64,000 nt of DNA from Lachnospiraceae bacterium. GTDB taxonomy: Bacteria; Bacillota; Clostridia; Lachnospirales; Lachnospiraceae. A model generated the notes under the pieces. The model ran no database searches, was not told the origin of the DNA, and saw nothing but the letters and a program-made list of their open reading frames with translations. Location: assembly GCA_017437785.1 (NCBI GenBank), contig JAFRXH010000062.1, positions 1 to 64,000 of the forward strand, given 5' to 3'. Of this stretch, positions 8,656 through 17,879 are shown piece after piece. Numbering within the stretch: the first letter of the stretch is position 1; every line of letters begins with the position of its first letter. The position numbers and the translations under genes are program-made.

Positions 8656-10524
8656 ATGAAGATAAGACTTGCAGATTATGTAGCGGATTTCCTGGTAAAG
8701 AAAGGTATCACTGACTGTTTCATGGTAGTCGGAGGCGGCGCCATGCATTTAAATGATGCTCTGGGACACAAAGACGGACTCAGGTGTGTTTTCCAGCATC
8801 ACGAGCAGGCAAGCGCCATCGCTGCGGAAGGTTATGCAAGACTTGAGAATAAGCCGGCTCTCTGCTGTGTGACCACAGGCCCGGGAGGAACCAATGCTAT
8901 AACCGGCGTTGTCGGGGCGTGGCTGGATTCGATACCGATGTTCGTGCTTTCGGGGCAGGTGCGTTATGATACTACTTCCCGTTACTGTGAAAGCTTTACT
9001 GCCGGGATGAAACTGCGTGCCGTGGGTGATCAGGAATATGACATCACCGAATCGGTGGCAAATATGTGCAAGTATGCTGTGATGATAGAAAAGCCGGAGG
9101 AGATATTATATCACCTTCAGAGAGCATGGCATCTTATGAGTACCGGACGTCCCGGGCCTGTATGGCTGGATATCCCCGTTAATTTCCAGGGGATGGAGAT
9201 AGAGACGGAAGGTCTTAAGGAATATGACCCTGCAGAGGATGCTGATGTTCAGGATGCGCCAAAAGCCCTGACTGAAGAGACTGTGCAGGATGTACTGGAT
9301 ATGATAAAGGCTGCAAAGAGGCCTGTTTTCTATGCCGGCTGGGGTATACGCCTTTCCGGCGCATATGAATGCTTTAGGCGGGTAGTGGACAAGCTGGGCA
9401 TACCCGTATGTACCTATTGGGATGCCATCGACCTTATCGAAACAGATCATCCTCTTTATTGCGGGCGCGCCGGTAATATGGGAGACCGTCCCGGCAATTT
9501 TGCCGTGCAGAATGCGGATCTGATACTGGCAGTGGGCAACCGTCTGCCTATCCGTGTTACGGGGTATAATTTCAATACCTGGGCCAGGGAAGCAAAGGTG
9601 ATCATGGTGGACATCGACGCCGCCGAGCTAAAGAAGCCTACAATACATGTGGAAAAGCCCATACATGCGGATGCCGCGGATTTTCTTGATAAGATGGAAG
9701 CGCTGCTGGATAAGGAAGCACAGCCGTTCTTTGAAGCAAAGGAAGGCTGTGACTGGTGTGAGATATGCCGCGCCTGGAAGAGGGATTACCCCGCAGCACA
9801 TGAGGGACACAAAAAGGGCCAGCAGGGGTATGCAAATGCGTATGATGCGTTTGACCGTATCAGCCGGGCTCTTCCCGAAGATGCCGTTACCGTTACGAGT
9901 AACGGAACCTGCTGTGTGGCAGGGCATCAGACCTGGTATATCAAAAAAGGCAGCCGCTTTTTTAATAACAATGCGATAGCAAGTATGGGATACGGGCTTC
10001 CGGCAGCGATAGGTGCCTGCTATGCCAATAAGCTTAAGGAAATCATCTGCCTTGAGGGGGACGGCAGCATTATGATGAATCTTCAGGAGCTGCAGACACT
10101 TGTGACCAACGATCTGCCGGTCAAGGTATACCTGATCAATAATTCAGGCTACCATTCGATAAGGCAGACGCAGACCAATCTTTTCGGGCACCATACCAAA
10201 GTGGGTATAGGCCCCGAAAGCGGTGATCTGTCGTTCCCTTCGTACGAAAAGCTTTCGGCAGCATTCGGCATACCGTATATGGCCGCACACAGTAATGAAG
10301 AAGTGGATGACTGCATCGCGTTTATGGCGAAGAATAAAGGACCTGCGATATGCGAGATCTTTGTATCTCCGGAACAGTTCTTTGAACCTAAGAATTCTGC
10401 AAGAAAGACAGAGGATGGCAGGATAGTGAGTCCTCCGCTGGAGGATCTGGCACCGTTCCTTCCCAGGGAGGAATTCCTTAAGAACATGTATATCACTCCG
10501 CTGGAGGAAAGTGTAAAGAAGTGA
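8656..10524 (+). CDS. Thiamine-diphosphate enzyme, acetolactate-synthase-like
   Basis: The 622-residue product has the three-domain ThDP fold. The catalytic Glu50 is in HHEQASAIAAEGYAR, a central Rossmann-like domain follows (about 200-340), and the ThDP motif GDGS...N is near 468-497. It lacks an ilvN partner and sits between CDP-sugar genes, so ordinary branched-chain amino-acid synthesis is unlikely. YerE of Yersinia, which transfers an acetyl group from pyruvate to C4 of CDP-3,6-dideoxy-4-keto-glucose, belongs to the same superfamily. I infer a similar branched-sugar role, unproven. The GGGGGGAG site at 8646-8653 supports the start. Confidence 0.7.
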   Translation: MKIRLADYVADFLVKKGITDCFMVVGGGAMHLNDALGHKDGLRCVFQHHEQASAIAAEGYARLENKPALCCVTTGPGGTNAITGVVGAWLDSIPMFVLSGQVRYDTTSRYCESFTAGMKLRAVGDQEYDITESVANMCKYAVMIEKPEEILYHLQRAWHLMSTGRPGPVWLDIPVNFQGMEIETEGLKEYDPAEDADVQDAPKALTEETVQDVLDMIKAAKRPVFYAGWGIRLSGAYECFRRVVDKLGIPVCTYWDAIDLIETDHPLYCGRAGNMGDRPGNFAVQNADLILAVGNRLPIRVTGYNFNTWAREAKVIMVDIDAAELKKPTIHVEKPIHADAADFLDKMEALLDKEAQPFFEAKEGCDWCEICRAWKRDYPAAHEGHKKGQQGYANAYDAFDRISRALPEDAVTVTSNGTCCVAGHQTWYIKKGSRFFNNNAIASMGYGLPAAIGACYANKLKEIICLEGDGSIMMNLQELQTLVTNDLPVKVYLINNSGYHSIRQTQTNLFGHHTKVGIGPESGDLSFPSYEKLSAAFGIPYMAAHSNEEVDDCIAFMAKNKGPAICEIFVSPEQFFEPKNSARKTEDGRIVSPPLEDLAPFLPREEFLKNMYITPLEESVKK

Positions 10525-10976
10525 GTAAGTATCTGGATATAGCGGCGCAGGCGGCGGTTTATCTTATCTTCCTGCTGTTGGCTGCTATAGGCAGCAAAAA
10601 GCGTGAGAGCCTGCCCACGGACAAAGAAGCCCTGTCGGAGCTTAATGGCTTAAGGGGGCTTTTTGCTCTTGAGGTGATAGTGGGGCATGTGGTCCGCTAT
10701 GAGAATAGTCTGTTGTTTCCATTCGGGAAATTTATGATAGTTTCGGTAGGTTTTTTCTTCTATGTGTCCGGCTTTGGCCTGGCATACTCGATGGAATTGT
10801 ATCTGTTCCAGTTCGTTTGGCTGGAAATGGCCGGATCGATATGGGAGGATTACCGGATACGCCTTTTGTTTGTTACAGTACTGACGATAGCGATGGCTGC
10901 TTTATTCCATCCTCTGTTTAAAAAACTGCGCGCTGCTGGGGGGGCAGGAGAGAACAGCGCAGCTTGCAATCTTTAG
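10521..10976 (+). pseudogene. Acyltransferase-3 remnant with internal deletion
   Basis: The 151-residue ORF joins the N-terminus of an integral membrane acyltransferase-3 protein (LNGLRGLFALEVIVGHVVRY, then FFFYVSGFGLAYSM) directly to what looks like its C-terminal helices (ELYLFQFVW onward). The join is in frame near residue 91 (about 10791-10796). Full-length members have about 350 residues and ten helices, so roughly 200 residues are missing. It overlaps the TPP-enzyme stop by four bases. It is either a decayed gene or a miniature membrane protein. Confidence 0.65.
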
Positions 10977-11002
10977 TGGCGGCTGACCGGAGCGAAGCAG
11001 AT

Positions 11003-11070
11003 TGTCATCCTGGGGGATTTGCAGCTTGTCATCCTGAGGGCTTTAGCCCGAAGGATCCTGAAAGAGTGGA
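11003..11070 (+). repeat. GTCATCCTGAG-type hairpin repeat (one partial, one full copy)
   Basis: A truncated copy (GTCATCCTGGG) at 11003-11016 is followed by a full short-form copy at 11028-11070. In the full copy outer ATCCT pairs with AGGAT, GA faces GA, and inner GGGCT pairs with AGCCC. It ends CCTGAAAGAGT, eight bases before the glycosyltransferase start, so it lies in that gene's translation-initiation region. Confidence 0.8.
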
Positions 11071-11078
11071 TCGTAAAT

Positions 11079-12116
11079 ATGAACTCAAATACTAATAAAC
11101 TAAACATCCTCTACCAGTCAGACGATAATTACGCTCCTTACCTGGGAGTGTCTTTATTGTCTCTTCTGGCATCCAATAAAGAGGCGCCGGATATCGATAT
11201 ATATATAATCGCCGATGATATCAGCGACGAAAACATCCTGAAGCTTAAGAAGACCACGGAGCATTACGGCAGAAAGCTTATCGTATTTGATGCAAAGGCG
11301 CTTCAGGAAAAAGCTGCGGAGAGCGGTTTTACATCTTATATGGGCTTTAGAAAAAATAAGATGTCATATCTTAAGATGTTTGTTGAATATGTGGTCCCTA
11401 AAGATGCAGACAGGCTTCTCTATATTGACAGCGATACACTTGTAAGAGGAGATCTGACTCAGCTTATGAGCATACCCATGCATGATCATCCCATAGGGAT
11501 GGTACAGGACTGCCTTATGTCCAAATGCAAGCATGCCGTGGGTATAGGAAAAGGAGAGCCTTATTTTAATTCCGGCGTGATACTCTTTGATATGAAACAG
11601 TGGAGGGATAAGCACTGTCTTGAGCGTATAGTGGATCATGCCTGCAATGTGCGTGTATACGGGACTGTTGATCAGGATTTTTATAATGTGGTATTAAAAG
11701 GTGATATAGAGATATTGCCTGCAGGATATAATCTGCAGGGAATGTATCTGGCATATAAGCCTGAGCGTTTTGACCGTATTTTTAAACAGGATGATGCATA
11801 TTATAGTGCGGAAGAGATAGCGCAGGCAAGAAAGAACCCTGCGATCATCCATTTTCTGCGCTTTATGGGAGAGTATCCTTTGAGTAAAGGCAGTATCCAT
11901 CCGGTTCAAAAGCTTTTTGACAAGTATCTGGAAAAATCTCTCTGGAAAGATATGCAAAGGTCGGAGAGTAATCTTTCTCTTACCATGAAGATAGAGCGCA
12001 TGCTGTACCGTATCCTGCCTCAGGAGCTGTTTTTAAGGATATTTAAGATATTTCACGACCGCATGATATCAAATGCGGAGAAGGAAAGCCGTACCCCGGC
12101 TAAGGAGGCACGCTGA
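11079..12116 (+). CDS. Glycosyltransferase family 8 (LgtC-like)
   Basis: The 345-residue product has the GT8 fold: NILYQSDDNYAPYLGVSLLSLL at the N-terminus, the metal-binding DSD motif at about 117-119 (LLYIDSDTLV), and PYFNSGVILFDMKQW typical of retaining galactosyl/glucosyltransferases. The frame is open from 11019, but those first 20 codons are the hairpin repeat, so ATG 11079 is chosen. The ribosome site is weak (GAAAGAG) and belongs to the repeat. It presumably extends the island glycan. Confidence 0.85.
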   Translation: MNSNTNKLNILYQSDDNYAPYLGVSLLSLLASNKEAPDIDIYIIADDISDENILKLKKTTEHYGRKLIVFDAKALQEKAAESGFTSYMGFRKNKMSYLKMFVEYVVPKDADRLLYIDSDTLVRGDLTQLMSIPMHDHPIGMVQDCLMSKCKHAVGIGKGEPYFNSGVILFDMKQWRDKHCLERIVDHACNVRVYGTVDQDFYNVVLKGDIEILPAGYNLQGMYLAYKPERFDRIFKQDDAYYSAEEIAQARKNPAIIHFLRFMGEYPLSKGSIHPVQKLFDKYLEKSLWKDMQRSESNLSLTMKIERMLYRILPQELFLRIFKIFHDRMISNAEKESRTPAKEAR

Positions 12117-12117
12117 T

Positions 12118-12966
12118 ATGGGAGAGCTTTTACGTGAGATACATCCCATAAAGCTGGGCAATGAAGAGCTGATGGTTGAGCTTAACGAAGGCGGTAATGC
12201 GTCCACAGGTAAGATCATTCATATACAGAATAAGGACTTCAGGCTGGAAATGTATGAGCGCGAGTTCCTGCGCATGGCAGCTACGGTGCTGCGTGCCAAG
12301 AGCGAGCTGGATTATTTTAAAGACAAGGAAAAGGATCAAAAATATCCGGTGCTTAAAGGCGGAGCGTTATCGGAGAAGCCCGATGCCGCAGACCCGCTGA
12401 TAAAGACGCTTAATGCTAAGAATATCCCCTACAGGCTGGTAGAGTGCAAAAAAGGTGTGATGACGCTGATCGTGGACCTGCCGAAAAAGCAGCGCCTGTC
12501 AAAGTTGTGCAGAGGACTTAAGAAACGGGTGCATCCGTACTGTGTTGAACTGGGATATGTTTACTTGTATAAACTTACGCCTTTTGAACTGTATGAGAAG
12601 AACGGCGAGCTGTATCAGATATACAGACAGCTTCCCTGCTGCAGCCTGACGCCAAAGACTTTTATACCGCTTGACCGTATGATACAGGCTGAAGTATGGG
12701 ATACATCCGCTGAAAAGGACGGGATAGTATATCTGGCTGAGCATGTAAGATATATCTACCGGCTTTGCAGGGCGGTATTCCAGAGCCGCTCCTTTACGGA
12801 AGCTGACGTGGAGGAGCTGACGGCAATGGAGCATGTGCTCGATACGGAGCGGACTAAAGAGCTTATGAGCAAGGTGTTCTTTAACTTTACCCCGTTCATG
12901 ATAAAAATGCTTAAGAATAAAGAATATGATGAGATAATCTCACGATATCTGTCGTATGTTGAATAA
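12118..12966 (+). CDS. Unknown protein of the glycan island
   Basis: I do not recognise this 282-residue protein. It is soluble, has no signal peptide, and contains a basic central region (KKQRLSKLCRGLKKRVHPY) followed by a hydrophobic/aromatic stretch (GYVYLYKLTPFELY) and an acidic helical C-terminus. The start is fixed by AAGGAGG at 12103-12109, one base after the GT8 stop, so it is tightly coupled to the glycosyltransferase. A nucleotidyltransferase-like or glycan-modifying role is a guess from context. Confidence 0.55.
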   Translation: MGELLREIHPIKLGNEELMVELNEGGNASTGKIIHIQNKDFRLEMYEREFLRMAATVLRAKSELDYFKDKEKDQKYPVLKGGALSEKPDAADPLIKTLNAKNIPYRLVECKKGVMTLIVDLPKKQRLSKLCRGLKKRVHPYCVELGYVYLYKLTPFELYEKNGELYQIYRQLPCCSLTPKTFIPLDRMIQAEVWDTSAEKDGIVYLAEHVRYIYRLCRAVFQSRSFTEADVEELTAMEHVLDTERTKELMSKVFFNFTPFMIKMLKNKEYDEIISRYLSYVE

Positions 12967-12989
12967 GATCCTTAAACAGGAGAAGGCAA

Positions 12990-13820
12990 ATGAGTAACCC
13001 TGCCGTTACCAAATTACAGAAAAAGAGAATAGGGAATTATAACGTCTGGCTTGATGATAACATAGGCGAGAGGATGCATCTGCATATCAATAAGTTCAGG
13101 GCAGATATGGATTATGAGATGTTTCAAGCTTTGTGCAGGGATCTTGAAGTGACCATTAATTCGCTTGTAGATGTTGCCGGCTTTGATGCTTCTAAGATGG
13201 ATCCGGTATTCATGGAGCAGCTTTTGTGTGATGAAAGATGTCTTTTGCATGATCTTGAACAGGTAAAGGAAGAGAAGATCAGACTGTCACAGTTATGGGT
13301 CGGTTTTAAAAATATAAAACGTATACCGAAGTCGGATTATTATAAAAAGCTCCATTCGGATAAAGGCAGTTACAGAAAAAAGGGATCCGATCATAATTGC
13401 CAGACACCCGTAGAACGTATGGACAGCTGTAAGGAACTGATAGCGCAAAAGGGTTATCCTTATGCGGATCAGTATATCATCCTGTATGGTGATAACAATA
13501 TAATCTATGACGGACAGCACAGGGCGGTGTGTCTGTGGGAAGCAAACGGCGGGGATATGGAGATACCCATTCAGCGTTATATTTTCAAGGGATACCGTCA
13601 TAAGAACGAAGCGATGCTCAGTTCACCTTTTGCAGGGGTGTATAGGACCTGGCATGGATTCTTTGATCCGCAGAATACTCCGGCCAAGACACTTGGACGC
13701 TGGAAGCAGCGTATAGGCAGGATAGTTTATTTTCCCTTCAGGAGAAAGATAAAGAGCTTTTTTTACCGGATTTTCCTGGCAAAGAAGCTTGACGCTTATA
13801 AGAATATTTTGGAACAGTGA
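12990..13820 (+). CDS. ParB/sulfiredoxin-like domain protein of the glycan island
   Basis: The 276-residue protein contains IIYDGQHRAVCLWEANGGD (about 172-190). This resembles the (D/E)GxHR nucleotide-binding turn of ParB/Srx-fold proteins, which include CTPases and small-molecule kinases such as SbnI. The N-terminal 120 residues are helical and unassigned, and the C-terminus is basic (about 240-276). There is no DNA-segregation context, so a kinase or nucleotide-dependent step in glycan synthesis is more likely than ParB function. This is inference from one motif. Confidence 0.55.
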   Translation: MSNPAVTKLQKKRIGNYNVWLDDNIGERMHLHINKFRADMDYEMFQALCRDLEVTINSLVDVAGFDASKMDPVFMEQLLCDERCLLHDLEQVKEEKIRLSQLWVGFKNIKRIPKSDYYKKLHSDKGSYRKKGSDHNCQTPVERMDSCKELIAQKGYPYADQYIILYGDNNIIYDGQHRAVCLWEANGGDMEIPIQRYIFKGYRHKNEAMLSSPFAGVYRTWHGFFDPQNTPAKTLGRWKQRIGRIVYFPFRRKIKSFFYRIFLAKKLDAYKNILEQ

Positions 13821-13829
13821 TCTTTGTTT

Positions 13830-15296
13830 ATGTTTAGCTTAAAAGATCTTAAAAACAGATATAAAAATCTGCCTGATCAGGTAAAAGCAGCATTATGGTT
13901 TACTCTGAGTAATTTTATCCAGAGCGGCATATCTTATTTATCAACCCCTGTCTTCACCAGGATAATGCCTACGGGTGATTACGGTATCTTCAGTGTCTAT
14001 ATGACCTGGCAGAATATCGTATCGATATTTGTGACCATGAACCTGGCTTCGGGCGTATATATGAGAGGCCTGATCAAGTACGATGATGACCGTAAAAAGT
14101 TTACTGCATCCGTACAGGGGCTTTTCGTTTTGATCTTTTTACTCTATGTTATCCCTGCCGTATTCTTCTTGGACGGGCTTAGCAATCTGCTGGCCATGCC
14201 CGCAGGGTATCTGCTGGGGATGATGACAGATCTTTTCTTTGTCATGAGCTTCCGTTTCTGGAGCGTGCGCAAGCGCGTGGATTATGAATATAAGAGGATG
14301 GTATTCCTCACGGTTTTTAATGCCCTGTTAAAGACGGGACTCGAACTGTACGCAGTGATCAGGTATAAAAATACGGCTGCGGGCAGGATTTATGCAATGG
14401 TCATAGCCGATGTGATAAGCTTCGGCTGGCTGTGGGTAAAGATGTTCATAGATACCATCAGGGATTTTTCTCCGAAGTATTGGAAATACTCATTAGGATA
14501 TAATATCCCGCTGGTCCCCCATTATCTGTCGCAGGTCATCATGAACCAATCCGACAGGATAATGATCAAGGATATGTGCGGTGAGGAAGATGCCGGAAGG
14601 TACAGCCTGGCCTACAATCTGGCAACGGCTGTGCAGATACTGAGCCAGGCTATACTCAATGCTTACAATCCATGGATGTATCAGCAGATAAAGAAGAAGA
14701 ACTATAAAGATGTTAATGCATTTTCGATGCTGTTGCTTTATCTGATAGCGGCTCTGTGCCTTATGCTGATGCTGATGGCGCCCGAGGTGATGTGGATATT
14801 TGCGCCACAGGATTATTATGAGGCGGTCAGGATAATCCCCTGCGTGACCATCAGTGTTTATTTTATATTTCTTTACAGTCTGTATGCGAATTTTGAGTTT
14901 TATTTTGAAAAGAATTCGTATATGATGGTTGCGTCTTCCGTGGCAGCCTGCCTGAATATATGGCTCAACATGATCTTTATCGAGTCCCACGGATATATGG
15001 CGGCGGCATATACCACTTTATTCTGTTACATAGCATATACGCTGTTCCATTACGTGGTGATGAGGGTGATAGTATATAAGGAGACAGGGCTTAAGAGCAT
15101 TTATGATGACAGGAAGATATTCTTATTATCCCTGGGGCTGGTGGCATTAAGCATAATATTCTTTATCCTGTACGATCATATCATCATCCGTTATCTGTGT
15201 GCCTTAGGGCTGCTGGCTGTCCTGATATGGAAGAGGGATAAGATACTGACAGAGCTTAAAAAGAATAAGCTGTCCGGAGGAAAAAATGGGAAGTAA
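13830..15296 (+). CDS. Polysaccharide flippase (Wzx/MATE-like)
   Basis: The 488-residue membrane protein has about 12-14 predicted helices and the typical start of lipid-linked oligosaccharide flippases (LWFTLSNFIQSGISYLSTPVFTRIM). It would move the undecaprenyl-linked repeat unit across the membrane. The frame starts at TTG 13824 with ATG at 13830; the ATG is preferred. Its end overlaps the next gene by 11 bp. No Wzy-like polymerase or Wzz regulator is evident in the island. Confidence 0.85.
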   Translation: MFSLKDLKNRYKNLPDQVKAALWFTLSNFIQSGISYLSTPVFTRIMPTGDYGIFSVYMTWQNIVSIFVTMNLASGVYMRGLIKYDDDRKKFTASVQGLFVLIFLLYVIPAVFFLDGLSNLLAMPAGYLLGMMTDLFFVMSFRFWSVRKRVDYEYKRMVFLTVFNALLKTGLELYAVIRYKNTAAGRIYAMVIADVISFGWLWVKMFIDTIRDFSPKYWKYSLGYNIPLVPHYLSQVIMNQSDRIMIKDMCGEEDAGRYSLAYNLATAVQILSQAILNAYNPWMYQQIKKKNYKDVNAFSMLLLYLIAALCLMLMLMAPEVMWIFAPQDYYEAVRIIPCVTISVYFIFLYSLYANFEFYFEKNSYMMVASSVAACLNIWLNMIFIESHGYMAAAYTTLFCYIAYTLFHYVVMRVIVYKETGLKSIYDDRKIFLLSLGLVALSIIFFILYDHIIIRYLCALGLLAVLIWKRDKILTELKKNKLSGGKNGK

Positions 15297-15921
15297 GGGA
15301 TTTATAAAAAAATGGGACGATCTTGAGAGCTTCTTTCGTGCCATGAACGCCGAAGGCGGGTACATAGTAATGCGTAATTACGAGGAGCTTTTTTCGGATT
15401 TTGAGAAAGGCGAGCATCAGGATATTGATTTTCTGTGCATAGACAGACCTGCCTTCATAGCTGCGGGGGGCTGCGCTGCCAGATTTAAGGAACGCGACCT
15501 TATCCACCGTGTGATAAGCGTTGGAGGAAGGGAGATACCGGTAGATGTCAGGACAGTTGGTGACGGATACTATGACGCGGACTGGGAAGAGGAAATGATA
15601 AAAAACAGCCGCATAGCCATGGATGTGATCCCGGTACCGTCGGAAGAAGATTATTTTTACTCTCTTTTATACCATGCGCTGATCCAGAAGAAAAAGATCG
15701 CAGAGGATTATAAGATACGCCTGAAAAAAATGGCAGATGATCTTGGAGGAGATAGAAGCACGGATACGGATACACTGCTGGCCTTTATGAAACGGAAAGG
15801 TTATTATTTTACCTATCCGGAGAATCCCAAAGGGATATTTAACACGCAAGGGCTTCCCACAGAAATGATAAAGCCCGACAAAAAGCGGATGTTTTTACGA
15901 AAACTGACAGCGCTGTTTTAA
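15286..15921 (+). CDS. Nucleotidyltransferase-fold-like protein
   Basis: The 211-residue protein has an N-terminal pattern YIVMRNYEEL...DIDFLCID (about 22-47) and a later EIPVDVRTV. The spacing of acidic residues suggests a Pol-beta-type nucleotidyltransferase fold. The usual GS motif before the acidic pair is absent, so activity is uncertain. Similar small proteins recur in surface-polysaccharide clusters with unknown roles. It is coupled to the flippase by overlap. Confidence 0.5.
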   Translation: MGSKGFIKKWDDLESFFRAMNAEGGYIVMRNYEELFSDFEKGEHQDIDFLCIDRPAFIAAGGCAARFKERDLIHRVISVGGREIPVDVRTVGDGYYDADWEEEMIKNSRIAMDVIPVPSEEDYFYSLLYHALIQKKKIAEDYKIRLKKMADDLGGDRSTDTDTLLAFMKRKGYYFTYPENPKGIFNTQGLPTEMIKPDKKRMFLRKLTALF

Positions 15922-15941
15922 CATAAAGGATGGTGGAAAGT

Positions 15942-16868
15942 ATGTATGATTACAGTGTGATAATACCGCATTATAAGGATATGGAGTCGCTTAAGGCGTT
16001 GCTTGGTAGCATACCGCTACGGCAGGATATACAGGTTATAGTGGTGGATGATCACAGCTTTGAGGATCCGGAAGAGTTCATAAAGACGGCGTCAGGATTC
16101 AGGGGCGGAGATACTCTGTATCTTATCAATCCGGATGAAAAAAACGGAGCCGGAAGATGCCGTAATGAGGCACTTAAGCATGCAAAGGGGAAATGGCTGG
16201 TATTTGCCGATGCGGATGATATGTTTACGGAAGATGCGTTTGATAAGATGGATGCATATGCTTCTTCGGTGGCGGATATAGTCTATTTTGTGCCCACATC
16301 GGTCAGGCTTCCTGAAAATGAGACGGGTAAAAGACATATACCCAGTGCGAACAAGGTAAAGGCATATCTTGAAAAAAAGGATGAACTGAGTGAAGCATAT
16401 TTAAGATATGACATGTTTGCACCGTGGACAAAGATGATCAGGCGTTCGATGGTCGAAGAGCACGGCATACGCTTTAACGGCAGACTGTGCGCGAATGATG
16501 TGATGTTTTCGGTAAGGTGCGGTTATTATGCAGACAGCATCGAAGCATGTGAAGATGTGATCTATTGCATCACCGATAAAGCGGGAACGCTTACTTTAAG
16601 GAATGATCCTTCTTCGTATAAGGACCGCTTTAAGGCATATGTGGAAAGATATATCTTTCTTCGCGGCAGGGTTAAAAAAGAGATATTCGAAAGACTGACA
16701 GGCTGGATGCCCGGAAAGATCATACGTGCTGCAGTGCAGGGCTATGGTTATCCCATGGTAAGATATATGCTTAAAACATATAAGAAGTATGATATATCCC
16801 TGGGCGGGATGAGCCCGGAATATATCAGAAACAGTATAAGGTTTGTCTTTAATTCATTCAGAGTATGA
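15942..16868 (+). CDS. Glycosyltransferase family 2
   Basis: The 308-residue GT-A enzyme begins YDYSVIIPHYKDMESL and has the metal-binding DADD in VFADADDMF, plus CRNEALKHAKGKW, which is typical of GT2. A start at 15930 is possible, but ATG 15942 with GGTGGAAAG upstream gives the standard N-terminus. It is a tandem paralogue of the next gene. Confidence 0.85.
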   Translation: MYDYSVIIPHYKDMESLKALLGSIPLRQDIQVIVVDDHSFEDPEEFIKTASGFRGGDTLYLINPDEKNGAGRCRNEALKHAKGKWLVFADADDMFTEDAFDKMDAYASSVADIVYFVPTSVRLPENETGKRHIPSANKVKAYLEKKDELSEAYLRYDMFAPWTKMIRRSMVEEHGIRFNGRLCANDVMFSVRCGYYADSIEACEDVIYCITDKAGTLTLRNDPSSYKDRFKAYVERYIFLRGRVKKEIFERLTGWMPGKIIRAAVQGYGYPMVRYMLKTYKKYDISLGGMSPEYIRNSIRFVFNSFRV

Positions 16869-16885
16869 TGCTTAAGAGGTGAGGA

Positions 16886-17812
16886 ATGTCTGAGTATACG
16901 TACAGCATAATAACCGCACATTACAATACCCCCGGGCTGCTTAAGGAGATGCTTGATTCGATTCCCGATCGCAGGGATATACAGCTGATAGTCGTAGATG
17001 ACAACAGTTTTGACGATCCCTGCGAGCTTGAGAGTGAGCTTGGAAGTGAAGTGATGGGCAGGATAGAGCTGTATCACAATCCGTCTGATGTGCACGGAGC
17101 GGGGAGATGCCGTAATGAAGGGCTTTCGCATGCAAAGGGCAAGTGGGTGCTCTTTGTCGATGCGGATGATATTCTCACGGAAAATGCGTTTGAGATACTG
17201 GACAGATATAAGGACGCAGCTGAGGATATCGTGTACTTTGTACCGCAATCCCTGGTATTGCCGGATATGACTGAGGGCAGCAGGCACAGGACATATGAAA
17301 AGCTGATAAAGGAGTACTTAAAGGACCCTTCTGCGGAGGATATGGTCAGATACAGGCTGTATGCACCCTGGTCTAAGCTGATACGCCGTGAACTGCTGGA
17401 TAAGCTTAAGATCCGCTTTGACAGCTGTTGCTGGTCGGAGGATGTCATGTTTTCCGTAAAAGCTGCATATTATGCAGATAAGATAGCGGCCTGTGCGGAT
17501 CCTGTATACATTATCACCCAGAGACAGCAGAGTCTTACGACACATGTGAGTGCGTATAAATATCAGGTTAGTGTATGGGTGTATGTAAGGGAGTATCTGT
17601 TCCTTAAAGACAGGCTTGATGAAGAGACTTTTAAGAAGGTAGCAGAGTGGCCCGGAGGCAAGATCGTGCGTGCATTGATGGGAGGCTACGGCCTGCCTAT
17701 GGTGAGATATATACTAAGGCTGTATAAGAAATACGGGATAGAGATAAAACTTAAGGATATGGGCGGTGAGTATATTAGGAGCTCGCTTGAATTCCTTGCA
17801 AACCGCAGATAG
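16886..17812 (+). CDS. Glycosyltransferase family 2 (tandem paralogue)
   Basis: This 308-residue GT2 matches its upstream neighbour in length and motif order (YSIITAHYNTPGLLKEML, CRNEGLSHAKGKWVLF, VDADDIL, and SxDVMFSVKxxYYAD near the middle). Both end with a PMVRYxLxxYKKY segment. The pair arose by gene duplication and would add two different or identical sugars. GAGGTGAGGA lies before the start. Confidence 0.85.
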   Translation: MSEYTYSIITAHYNTPGLLKEMLDSIPDRRDIQLIVVDDNSFDDPCELESELGSEVMGRIELYHNPSDVHGAGRCRNEGLSHAKGKWVLFVDADDILTENAFEILDRYKDAAEDIVYFVPQSLVLPDMTEGSRHRTYEKLIKEYLKDPSAEDMVRYRLYAPWSKLIRRELLDKLKIRFDSCCWSEDVMFSVKAAYYADKIAACADPVYIITQRQQSLTTHVSAYKYQVSVWVYVREYLFLKDRLDEETFKKVAEWPGGKIVRALMGGYGLPMVRYILRLYKKYGIEIKLKDMGGEYIRSSLEFLANRR

Positions 17813-17842
17813 AAATAATACCCCCAAATGATGATAATACGT

Positions 17843-17871
17843 TTGAAAACAACCACAATATAAGGTATAAT
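17843..17871 (+). promoter_or_regulatory. Internal sigma-A promoter of the island
   Basis: TTGAAA at 17843-17848 and TATAAT at 17866-17871 have a 17-bp spacer. The expected start (about 17878-17880) coincides with the next start codon at 17880, so the mRNA would be leaderless or nearly so. Confidence 0.75.
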
Positions 17872-17879
17872 GCTAAGAT

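Noticed and set aside
8656-10524. Classical acetolactate synthase (ilvB) for amino-acid synthesis
   Set aside because: No ilvN/ilvC neighbours, and it sits among CDP-sugar and glycan genes. The family resemblance is kept but not the pathway.
12990-13820. ParB chromosome-partition protein
   Set aside because: Only a short motif is shared; there is no ParA, parS-like site or HTH domain, and the context is glycan synthesis.
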